The notes beneath the pieces were generated by a model that saw nothing but the letters and a program-made list of their open reading frames with translations, searched no databases and was not told the origin of the DNA. From NCBI GenBank assembly GCA_040383945.1, contig JBEICN010000010.1, positions 1 to 26,115 of the forward strand: 26,115 nt of DNA, read 5' to 3'. Shown in pieces: positions 8,183 through 15,509 of this stretch. The position numbers and the translations under genes are program-made. This DNA is from CAIVSN01 sp040383945. Its GTDB lineage: Bacteria; Patescibacteriota; Gracilibacteria; BD1-5; UBA2023. Each line of letters opens with the position of its first letter. Position 1 is the first letter of the stretch.

Positions 8183-9742
8183 CTAAGAGGGACTCGTGAG
8201 TTCATCAAAGAGAGATATGTTTTCCGAAGTTGCGCTACAAGTTTTTTGGGCGGAGGCTTTTTTTCTGTTATTTTTTTTGCGACTACCATGTTTTTCAAGA
8301 AGGGATTTTTTACTTTCTGGATCAAGTGATTTTTTGATACCATAGAGAATTTCACGAGATTTTCTGTTGGCAAGCTCTATGTCGACTATCGGATGTGGAT
8401 AATCGCGACCGAGCACAAAGTCGTATTCTATGGATTCCATCTCTGAAATTATCCATGGAGCTGCTTGCAAGTATTTTGGAAGCCTCGCAAGTTCAGGAAG
8501 CCAAGTTGCAATAAATGTGCCATCAGTATCTTTGTCATGGAGCTGCTTGACGGGATTGTAAATGCGAAGCGTGTTGACACCCATACTGCCAGACTGCATT
8601 TGGATTTGTGTGTAGTGTATGCCGGGTTCATAATCCGTAAAAAGACGCGCGAGCCAGTGAGAAAATCGCCCCTGCCATGGCTGCATACAGGTGCAACACA
8701 CAAACGACACGAGCGTCGCACGAGCTCGAAAATTTATCCAACCAGTAGCTCGAAGTTGACGAATAATTCCATCGATGAATGGTATTCCTGTTTGTGCTGA
8801 TTCTATAGCAGACATGAGAGATTCATCATAGGTATTCCGGATCGTGTCATAGAGTGCAAAAGCATTTTCATTCTCAAATCTTGGCTCGCTTTCAAGTTTT
8901 TGTATAAAATGCGATTGCCAATGTAATCGAGAAGGAAAAGCTTGTAGTGATCGAAGAAATTTTGTCTCACCCGTAGACTTGAGTTCGCTGATCCGCGACC
9001 AGGTCATCTGTACCACTTGCCTCAGGGACAGGCAACCGTAGGCAAGATAGGGGGATATTCGAGAGCTTGCATGCTGTCAAGCTATAGGCCGACTCATGCC
9101 TCACATGTATCACTTACCTCGGGTGAGAAGGAATGATGTAAGCACGTTCATTCATTCCGTTTCTCCTCCAGGTTGTATGTTGGGATTTTGTAAGTTACGA
9201 GCCCAGGAATCAGAAAAAATTTGGCTCGCAAATTCTTTTTGTCATGGGGGAGGGGGGAGTATAGTCGCAGTCATTCGCACATTCCAAATCCGAGACCAAT
9301 CGTCTCGAGATGTGAGTCTGCGTACTACGCCATTGGTGGGAAATTCTACCCAAGGAATTCATTTTGTTTTCAAATATTTTTGCATCTGAGTATCCCGCTC
9401 ATAACTGATCGCATTTCCCGTTTCTTCGTGAGAGAAGATTTGCTCAATTTTGTAGTGCTCCAATATATTTTTCATCGCCTCAGAAATAGGGCGCTCGAAA
9501 ATGATGAGGGGGATGTTTCGGGCCTTCAAGAGAGATGAAAGTTCGGTGAGCGAGCTTTCGATAAACTGTCTATGAAAATCCGAAAAATCTGGTGCACTCG
9601 TAATTCGTGGCTCAAAACTATACCAGGCTATAACCGGAATATCCTTTTCTTTTCCTAGCACCAAAGCTGCGGTCAAAGGCGCGTGATCGGTGATTCTGAG
9701 ATCGCGTTTGTACCATACGAGAAGAATTTTTGGCTTTTCCAA
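8183..9742 (-). CDS. Cryptochrome/DNA photolyase, full length (UGA=Gly)
   Basis: A 519-aa photolyase-family flavoprotein that would use light and FAD to repair UV pyrimidine lesions. The N-terminal antenna domain starts LLVWYKRDLRITDHAP. The linker (WVEFPTNGVVRRL, RDDWSRIW) leads to the FAD domain with ASSRISPYLAYGCLS, TGWINFRARA, IHYTQIQMQSGSMGVN and RIYNPVKQLHDKD. The C-terminus is a Lys-rich, probably disordered tail. At least six in-frame TGA codons lie in the linker and start of the FAD domain (about 9060-9361); standard-code reading breaks it into pieces. The start is TTG at 9742, as no ATG is in frame nearby. It is probably a DNA photolyase, but a cryptochrome role is not excluded. Confidence 0.92.
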
Positions 9743-9883
9743 GTTTTGATGGTTAATCTTTTGAAGAAAGTGACTATTACCGGATAATCTCGTTCAGCGC
9801 TTCTTGGTCAAGGTAGGGGGTTGGGTTTGGAAACTCCCTGTGCATACTGTTGGTCTGGTATTTCTTGTGCAAGATACATTCTA

Positions 9884-10420
9884 TTATAGTTCGATATAGT
9901 ACTTCAGATTACCTTCTTCGCTAAGAGCTTCTTGCAGCTTCCCCTGAAAATGTTCTACAAGACGAATGCTCGCAGTATTTTCATATTTTGTTACATGCTT
10001 GAAGAAGGAAAAGTTTGTCGACTCTTTTGCCCAATCTAGAAAGGCGGTGTAGACTTCAATGCCATATCATTTGTTTTGAAACTCTTTTCGTATCCAAATG
10101 CCAAGATTTGGCTCCGGAGTATCAAGGGCAGTTATGCCCATGCACCCGAGTAGCATGGCAGTTTCTTTATGAAAAATATAACATGTGAAATTGGTTCAAT
10201 GGTGCCGATCTCGTATGACTTGTTTGATAAAGTTACGATTCTGCTCACGAGTAGGACGAAACTTATTTACGTAGAAGTTTTCATTCACTTCCAAAAATGC
10301 TTTGAGAAGATCGTCGAAATCAATTCATTCCGTATGAAATGGTTCCAACATGCAACGAGGAGTCTCAATTTTGACAGATTCTAGGTCGAGCTCTGGATTT
10401 TTGAGGAAGGAGTGATTCAT
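9884..10420 (-). CDS. GNAT N-acetyltransferase, RimJ-like, copy 1 (UGA=Gly)
   Basis: A 178-aa acetyltransferase of the GNAT/RimJ-RimL type, which moves acetyl from acetyl-CoA to an amine; the substrate is unknown. Signatures are IETPRCMLEPF at the N-terminus, LLGCMGI, and the acetyl-CoA loop IRKEFQNKGYG, whose first Gly is encoded by TGA. Two other TGA-Gly codons occur. It ends TAA-TAG. No Shine-Dalgarno is visible, but a promoter shared with copy 2 lies upstream. Copy 2 at 11359-11898 is about two thirds identical by eye. Confidence 0.88.
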
Positions 10421-10445
10421 GTTACACAAGCAGCTATACTCATAT

Positions 10446-10474
10446 ATGATATCCAAATATTCCTTTTTCTGCAA
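10446..10474 (-). promoter_or_regulatory. Candidate promoter of GNAT copy 1
   Basis: Minus strand TTGCAG (10469-10474), 17-nt spacer, TATCAT (10446-10451). The same elements and surrounding bases, including GTGTAAC just before the ATG, precede GNAT copy 2. Confidence 0.5.
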
Positions 10475-10567
10475 AAGATGTACTAGGTGGTTAATGGTCT
10501 AAAAAAATTAAAAAGCATGTTAGGGAAGTGTGTAACTCGTGTTCTACTTTGATAAAAAACATCGATG

Positions 10568-10657
10568 CTATTTCGTTATTCTATACCCAAACATCATTCC
10601 AGCAAGGAGGTGCTCTACCATATGACAGTGCGCCAGATGGATAAAATGAGGAATTAT
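10568..10657 (-). pseudogene. Remnant of multicopper oxidase C-terminus
   Basis: Between a TAG (10658-10660) and a TAG (10568-10570) the frame reads ...HLAHCHMVEHLLAGMMFGYR..., matching the HCHxxxHxxxGM type 1/type 3 copper-binding end of multicopper oxidases. The preceding cupredoxin domains are missing and there is no suitable start, so I read it as the surviving 3' end of a deleted oxidase gene. It lies just downstream of the 175-aa membrane protein on the same strand. The match is short, so chance is possible though unlikely given the motif density. Confidence 0.5.
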
Positions 10658-10691
10658 CTATATGTACACACCGAGTATCTTGAGCATTATT

Positions 10692-11219
10692 TTACTCACT
10701 ATGTCATACCACATCATGCGAGTGTCAGGCAATTCCGGTATTTTCTATGAGAAAAAATACTGCTACGGTAAGCACCAACATAATGATGCTGGAAATTCCT
10801 ATGTAGCGGTATTCTTTTTTGGTAAGTACATACTTGTGTATTGACGCAAAAAATAGGACAGAAATGACATATCCAATAGGAATAATAATCACACTTCGTT
10901 CTGGTGAGTCAGGAAAATGTTGGAGACCACCCGTCACCGCACCAATACCAATAGCCAGAATAGCGCTTGCAATAATAGTTTTCCATGTATGAGTCGTATC
11001 TTCTTCCAGAAGCGTTCATACGATAAAACAAAATACGCCAAGTGTGCCTATGAGAAGTGAGCGAGTTCCAGAAAACGCTCCATGTGATATAGCGCCAGTA
11101 ATAAAACTTATACCAATATATTTGATAAGGGTGGTAAAATGATCACGAGAAAAAGTCATACGGTAAAAATGAAAGTTACTACAAGTGGAGATATACAACG
11201 GTATTTTGATACTACTCAT
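10692..11219 (-). CDS. Polytopic membrane protein with His-rich tail (UGA=Gly)
   Basis: A 175-aa inner-membrane protein with about four hydrophobic helices (near residues 31-47, 56-68, 80-97, 111-128, and 140-157). Conserved-looking loops are SHGAFSGTRS and GGLQHFPDSPERS. The C-terminus is IENTGIAGHSHDVVWGHSE, a histidine-bearing tail that could bind metal. Three TGA codons are read as Gly. I do not recognise a named family. The neighbouring multicopper oxidase remnant suggests the protein once belonged to a copper or electron-transfer context; that is inference. Confidence 0.7.
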
Positions 11220-11358
11220 ATTTTGTAGACTATCTCACTCGATTGTGTCTATTTTTTATAGCCTAAAATAACATACGCGAGCAAATTCACTTCCCGTACT
11301 TCGCTTTTACGGCCCGATGCTTCTATGCTTGAATATGGCCTTGATTGCCTCTTCGGCA

Positions 11359-11898
11359 CTAACTTAGTGGAATGTAGTACTTTAGATCCCCTCTCTCAGT
11401 GAGAGTCTCCTGAAGTTTCCCTTGAAAATGTACTGCGAGGCGAATACTCGCCGTATTTTTTGGATTAACCGAATGCTTGAAGAAGGTGAAATTTGTCGCT
11501 TGTTTTGCCCAACTCAAAAATGCAGTGTACACCTCGGTTCCGTATCATTTTCAGTGCAACTCTTTCCGTATCCAAAGACCAAGATTTGGCTCGGAAGTAT
11601 CAAGAGAATTCATCCCCATACATCCAATGAGATTGCCAGAGGTCTTATCAAAAATATAGCATTCAAAGTTTTTTCAATTTTTTCGACCCTCTATAGTTTG
11701 TGCAATAAAATCTCGTTCCTGTTCCAGGGTAGGATGTAGTTCACTCACATAGAAATTTTCATTCGCTTCTATGAAGGCTTTTTGGAGATCACTAACATCA
11801 ATTCATTCCATGCGGAATGGCTCCAAAACACAACGGGGAGTCTCGATCGTAATGGAATCTAGATCGAGTTCTGGATTTTTGAGGAAGGGGTAATTCAT
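11359..11898 (-). CDS. GNAT N-acetyltransferase, RimJ-like, copy 2 (UGA=Gly)
   Basis: A 179-aa paralogue of the 9884-10420 gene with the same start (MNxxFLKNPELDL), ETPRCVLEPF, GCMG and the acetyl-CoA loop IRKELHGKGYG. Four TGA codons are read as Gly, two inside that loop, including a glycine that copy 1 codes as Asn-neighbouring sequence. The stop is TAG. The two copies flank the membrane protein and oxidase remnant, so the duplication either spans or was later split by them. The substrate is unknown. Confidence 0.88.
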
Positions 11899-11922
11899 GT
11901 TACACAAGCAAATATTTTGTAT

Positions 11923-11950
11923 ATGATACCCAATTGTCCTTTTTCTGCAA
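11923..11950 (-). promoter_or_regulatory. Candidate promoter of GNAT copy 2
   Basis: Minus strand TTGCAG (11945-11950), 16-nt spacer, TATCAT (11923-11928). Conservation with the copy 1 upstream region (TCTTTTGCAGAAAAAGGA) shows the duplicated unit included the promoter. Confidence 0.5.
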
Positions 11951-12008
11951 AAGATGCACCAGACGTTTATGTTGCAATCTGCTCAACTTTATAGAAAGGA
12001 GTCATTGT

Positions 12009-12134
12009 ATGGACTGTGGTAAACCCAAAAAACAGGGTAGCGGACAGAAAACACCCCTTAGGAACTCTATAAACTACAAGCATGATAATTCCATGAGTGT
12101 CTGAGGAAATTTCAAAAAATCCTATTTATTATAA
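12009..12134 (+). CDS. Possible 41-aa basic peptide
   Basis: A short frame ATG-TAA preceded by AAAGGAG with 7-nt spacing, one of the best ribosome binding sites in the window. The product is basic, begins MDCGKPKKQGSGQ, has one in-frame TGA (Gly) and no membrane segment. No family is recognised; it may be a chance frame. Confidence 0.3.
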
Positions 12135-12254
12135 ACATTCATTCTAAGCAAAAAGAAGTTGAGAATTTACTGTAAAGTTCGTGATAATTGCTGTGGAATG
12201 ACCTAGGTGCTTGAGAAGATTATCTCGGCTGATGATTAGCAACAATTACTCATA

Positions 12255-12290
12255 AAAAATTCCCCGAAACGCCGTGATGCGCTCGGGGAT
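12255..12290 (-). terminator. Intrinsic terminator for minus-strand remnant
   Basis: Arms TCCCCGA (12262-12268) and TCGGGGA (12284-12290) with an inner CGC/GCG pair form a stem, and on the minus strand it runs into TTTTTT (12255-12260). It lies 62 nt after the TGA that ends the 12352-12612 frame. Confidence 0.8.
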
Positions 12291-12351
12291 ATGACTTATT
12301 CTGCCCAGGTCATAGGTACCTAATTTTGGTACAAAGATTATTGGACGAAAG

Positions 12352-12612
12352 TCACTGTACTTTCAGTCGAATGTCGGGCACGATGGTCTCTGGCTTGAAA
12401 ACCACTTTGTAGTGGTACACACTGACATCAGCCACGTCAAGCTGTTCGACGAAGTATGTCACGTTGTCTGAGAATCCGAGAAAGTGCTTCTTGACCCGTC
12501 CCCATAAACTTGGACACGCATTCTTTGCTTTTCTCCAAAATTCATAGAGGGAATTTTGAAAGGTATAAATTTCTTGAATTTTTCTTGTGTTTTCAGAATC
12601 GGAATCATTAAC
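12352..12612 (-). pseudogene. Probable 5'-truncated gene of unknown function
   Basis: An open frame with no ATG. Its last 50 residues look coding (HFLGFSDNVTYFVEQLDVAD, then YHYKVVFKPETIVPDIRLKVQ) with GC-rich third positions unlike the surrounding sequence. It ends in TGA (12352-12354) just before a strong terminator; reading TGA as Gly would run through that hairpin. The upstream part overlaps sequence duplicated from the KilA-N upstream region, so the 5' end was probably lost at that junction. An ATG one frame over (starting MRVQVYGDG) might be the original start followed by a frameshift. Confidence 0.35.
12569..12596 (+). repeat. 28-bp repeat shared with 15380-15407
   Basis: This stretch and 15380-15407 differ at only two of 28 positions (core TGAATTTTTCTT then TGTTTTCAG). 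Both lie a short distance upstream of a KilA-N start, one broken and one intact, showing a duplicated upstream region. Confidence 0.75.
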
Positions 12613-12647
12613 CTATGACATAGATTATTTCCCAATTCTCATCACTC

Positions 12648-12713
12648 ATGAAACGAAATATTACTGTCCAAGGTACTGAAATCGTACTTTTTGAACAACA
12701 CGGTCAGAGATAG
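12648..12713 (+). pseudogene. Truncated start of a KilA-N protein gene
   Basis: A 21-codon frame beginning MKRNITVQGTEIVLFEQ closely matches the first residues of the intact KilA-N gene at 15510 (MKRNIIVQGTEIVFFEK) and then stops at TAG. The remainder of the domain is absent and a GC-richer block follows. It is a remnant of a second copy. Confidence 0.75.
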
Positions 12714-12736
12714 TTAATTACTCCAGTCAGAACGCC

Positions 12737-12775
12737 AAAAAAAATCATCCCCCTCGACTATTACAGACGAGAGGG
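12737..12775 (-). terminator. Intrinsic terminator of the 80-aa membrane protein gene
   Basis: Arms CCCCCTCG (12749-12756) and CGAGAGGG (12768-12775) pair with one mismatch around an 11-nt loop. On the minus strand the stem is followed, after ATGA, by eight T (12737-12744). It lies 56 nt after the TAG of the 12832-13074 gene. Confidence 0.8.
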
Positions 12776-12831
12776 ATAGGGGGGGGTGGGTTTTAGCGAA
12801 CGCCGTTGACTGGGTTTTGCCCAGCCTTTGC

Positions 12832-13074
12832 CTATTTCGCGAGCCGCGCCAAGCCAAACGCACATGCGAATAGCCCGACTGAACCGAAAATGGCTACATG
12901 AGCCATCGCGTACGGTTCACCGCTTGCAGGACCGGCCGTGGCCAACCAGAGGAACAGGATGCCGACCACTCCCATGGAGGCATCCGCCATGGTAGTTGCT
13001 CGGTGTTTGTTTGGCAATGCCACGATGTTTGTGACATTCCGAGTATTTGCTGTACCGGTCAACCGTTTCTTCAT
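12832..13074 (-). CDS. Small two-helix membrane protein, unknown
   Basis: An 80-aa protein: a basic N-terminus of about 30 residues (MKKRLTGTANTRN), then two hydrophobic helices (SMGVVGILFLWLATAG and AHVAIFGSVGLFACAFGLA) joined by a short loop. I start at the ATG at 13074 because GGTGGAGA lies about 7 nt upstream; an ATG six codons earlier lacks this. GC content is high, there is no TGA-Gly, and it has its own terminator. No family is recognised. Confidence 0.6.
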   Translation of the reverse strand: MKKRLTGTANTRNVTNIVALPNKHRATTMADASMGVVGILFLWLATAGPASGEPYAMAHVAIFGSVGLFACAFGLARLAK

Positions 13075-13284
13075 ACTAAGTCTCCACCCCATCCAGTCAC
13101 TTGGATAGGGAAAATTCGAATAGCGGAAGTGACTCCGAGAGAATTCCCCAATCCTTGACGAACTGGATAAATTGAGTGTATTAATAGTTGGGCACTTTGC
13201 AAATATAATAAAATTTATTAATTATACTTGTATCAAAGGAATTAATAAGCAAAATACCCATCAAGCTCATTCACTCCACATTTT

Positions 13285-14409
13285 ATGAACCACTCCAAAT
13301 TCCTTCTCTCGACCATCATTATGTCAATGCTGTTGGTATTTTCTCCTTTGACCCATGCTTCCTCCACTTTTGACCGGAGCTCAGAGGCAATACAGCAGAG
13401 AGATACCGAGCGGATTGCCGATCTTGCTACTATTGCTTCCTTTTTGGAACAATACTATCAGGATTACGTAGAGTATCCCAGATCAAAAGCGGAATTAGCC
13501 AAAGCATTTCGAGATTATAGTTACCGAGATACTGCCACACTCGATGATCCACTCTTGCGTAAGCGTTGAGCCTTGCTCGAATGTAAAAAGGGATATTCCT
13601 ATGAGGTATATCCTGATTCTGATGGTGTCAAAAACGGTGCCTATCGACTCAGTGCTTGCATGGAAGGTAATACCAAACTTGCCAAGGAAGATGGTGGGAT
13701 TTCTCCAAAAAGATTCGAAAGGGGATTTCAAGTTGATAAAAAACTTAGCGGTACGATGAAAATGTACTTATCAAGCAACTCTATCAAGAAAGCACTCGAT
13801 AAGTTACCAAAAGCAGTCACACCTCTCTATCAAACGCTGAGTCTAGTACAATTTGCCAGTCTTCGAAAAAATGCCTATCCCGAGTGAAGTCCAAGTGCCA
13901 AGATTACTATGGTACAATACTCTGATTTCGAATGTTCCTATTGTTTGCGACATCGACAAGACGGGGTCATTGCTGGACTCAAAAAGAAGTACGGGAATGA
14001 TATCGATTTTATTTTTAAGCCCGTCAATTTTGCACAACATCCAGGATCAGACGCCAAGGGATATGCCGCCCTCTGTGTAGCCAAAATTTGAGGCGTGAAA
14101 AAGTACCAGGAATACTACGGGAAAATTATGGACCAATCATTGGCTAATGAAGCGATGTTTCCCGTAGAAAATCTCTCGAGTCTCGCCCAAGACATTGGTA
14201 TAGATAAGACAAAATTTGAAGCCTGCGTAGCAAAAGAGGAGACCGTGTCTGTATACCAAAATTATACAAAAGAAGCCTTTTCACTCGGACTTTCTGGTAC
14301 CCCTACAACGATTATTATCAACAATTCCACTCGTGAATATGAATTGGTAGAAGGTGCATATCCGATTGAAAATTTTGAGAAGGTGGTGGATGGATTGTTG
14401 GGGAGGTAG
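13285..14409 (+). CDS. DsbA-like thiol oxidoreductase with pseudopilin-like N-terminus (UGA=Gly)
   Basis: A 374-aa exported protein. A signal peptide or anchor (residues 1-25) is followed by RDTERIADLATIASFLEQYYQDYVEYP, which resembles the mature start of GspG-type pseudopilins. After about residue 205 comes a thioredoxin-fold DsbA/DsbG domain: MVQYSDFECSYC with CxxC near residues 216-219, a helical insert, and the cis-Pro loop SGTPTT near 338. Three TGA codons are read as Gly. It would form or reshuffle disulfides outside the cytoplasm. The pseudopilin-like part may be a substrate-binding or localising domain; that is inference. It ends TAG and overlaps, tail to tail, the broken AbiEii frame. 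Confidence 0.85.
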
Positions 14410-14602
14410 GGGGGTGGATATCCGTTGCCTTCAATTCGCCTAATAGGTCAAAATCAAGATCTGTCGAAAATCTATCTAAGCCATAGAAATACATAGCGGC
14501 CGTTCCTCCTTTGAATCCAAGACATTTGGCAAGTTGGGGATTCCGATATATGTCTATCAGAAGCTGATTGAGCACGACCCGGTGTTTTTCGCGATTAAGC
14601 AT
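14315..14602 (-). pseudogene. abiEii: Truncated AbiEii nucleotidyltransferase toxin
   Basis: The N-terminal ~55 residues match AbiEii/AbiGii nucleotidyltransferase toxins: MLNREKHRVVLNQLL, FKGGTAAMYFYG, then LDRFSTDLDFDLL with the paired Asp of the active site. Homology ends near 14425, where the frame runs into the 3' end of the DsbA gene on the other strand and becomes Pro/His-rich nonsense. Family members are about 250-300 aa, so the toxin has lost its C-terminal lobe. The start overlaps the abiEi stop by 8 nt (ATGCTTAA), the usual abiE coupling. Confidence 0.8.
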
Positions 14603-15164
14603 ACTTTTGTTTATAGGCAATAAGACGTTTTTCTAGGGCAGGGGACTGATACATTTTCACGAGTTCGAAACACTTTTTCCAGTCAATCGAGCCCACGTTA
14701 TCAAAGTAGGAATCTTTGTAGAGATACATGGCGTCCAGAAAAGCTCGCTCTTTGGTCGCTATAGATATATTGCCTGAGTGAATGATTCACTCACCATTGA
14801 GGAGTACCGGCTTCTTGATAGACCGGAAAGCAAGAGTATGCCCGTCGATATCCATGGTGATCGTTTTATACGATACGAGGGTGATTTCTTCTGCATACTG
14901 GAAAATCACTCCCTCCATACGCAATACCGTATCCAGGCTGATATACGAAGGTCGGAGTATCTTATTTGCCAGTTCCAAAATATCATAGGGTTCGTCGCCT
15001 ATCGCAAATACTCCGTTATGGAGTCGTCGTAGGTATCCTCGATTGCAGTAGTAAGCAATTTGCCTCCGAATATCCGTATACTCTTTTCCGAATGCAAAAG
15101 CGAGATCCTCGCTTGTGAGTACCGTTTTTCAGAGCTTTCTGAGATTGAGTAGTATTTTATTCAT
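14595..15164 (-). CDS. abiEi: AbiEi antitoxin / transcriptional regulator (UGA=Gly)
   Basis: A 189-aa protein of the AbiEi family: N-terminal winged helix (residues about 1-60, including YCNRGYLRRLHNGVFAIG), then a domain with PSYISLDTVLRMEG and TKERAFLDAMYLY. Two TGA codons are read as Gly. AbiEi neutralises AbiEii in type IV toxin-antitoxin systems and represses its own operon. A promoter and an inverted repeat around its -10 region lie just upstream. Since the toxin partner is truncated, this is an orphaned antitoxin that may persist as a regulator or against a toxin elsewhere. Confidence 0.88.
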
Positions 15165-15174
15165 GAACTGAATG

Positions 15175-15212
15175 TCTCAATAATTAGGACATATAGTATT
15201 TGAATATTGAGA
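15175..15212. promoter_or_regulatory. Inverted repeat, candidate AbiEi operator
   Basis: TCTCAATA (15175-15182) and TATTGAGA (15205-15212) are perfect 8-bp inverted arms 22 nt apart, bracketing the predicted -10 of abiEi. Characterised AbiEi proteins bind inverted repeats upstream of their operon, so this fits an autorepression site; binding here is inferred. Confidence 0.5.
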
Positions 15213-15220
15213 TATTTCAA
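15193..15220 (-). promoter_or_regulatory. Candidate abiE promoter
   Basis: Minus strand TTGAAA (15215-15220), 16-nt spacer, TACTAT (15193-15198), about 30 nt upstream of the abiEi ATG. Confidence 0.5.
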
Positions 15221-15294
15221 TCTATTTTATCTAAAAGATTCTGTTTGCTTTACATATAGCTAAATGCACTCATGTTGGTTTTCTCATCTACCCT

Positions 15295-15509
15295 TTGAAT
15301 AAAGAGATAACAATCGGATTTATGTTGCTGGTTGTAGGAATGGGTAAAGTGAGATTTGATAATACGAACAATAGTGATTATTTCCTGAATTTTTCTTATG
15401 TTTTCAGGAATGGGATTTGTAGGATTCGTAGTAGGCTATTTGCCTTCAAAAAAAGTACAAGCCAAATCATGTTTGGCAGTTGTTTTTATTATTACTAATA
15501 AATTCTCAT
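15295..15509 (+). pseudogene. Small membrane protein frame broken by a 70-bp insertion
   Basis: Reading from TTG at 15295 gives NKEITIGFMLLVVGMG, then shifts frame. If the 70 nt between the two AGGAATGGG copies are removed, the frame continues as FVGFVVGYLPSKKVQ, making a plausible single-span, glycine-zipper-like membrane segment. I infer a small membrane protein or N-terminal anchor disrupted by the insertion. The family is unknown. Confidence 0.35.
15336..15414 (+). repeat. 9-bp direct repeats bounding a 70-bp insert
   Basis: AGGAATGGG occurs at 15336-15344 and 15406-15414. The interval contains the 28-bp sequence also found at 12569-12596. The geometry is that of an insertion with a target-site duplication or of a slippage duplication. 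Confidence 0.55.

Noticed and set aside
3362..9742. Widespread frameshifts or pseudogenes
   Set aside because: The breaks are always a single in-frame TGA with both sides in the same frame, which is recoding and not decay.
10565..10750. Plus-strand peptide with AAGGAGGTG ahead of an ATG at 10622
   Set aside because: It lies opposite the multicopper oxidase remnant; the good-looking ribosome site is the complement of conserved codons for EHLLAG.
11299..11335. Similarity of this stretch to the 3' region of the tandem cassettes (ACTTCGCTT, CCCGATGCTTC)
   Set aside because: The match is short and gapped, with no hairpin or gene alongside, so chance cannot be excluded.
15345..15414. Spliceosomal-type intron (GTAAAG ... 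TTTTCAG)
   Set aside because: Bacteria lack a spliceosome; the flanking 9-bp direct repeat lets the cut be placed anywhere, so the GT-AG fit is weak evidence.
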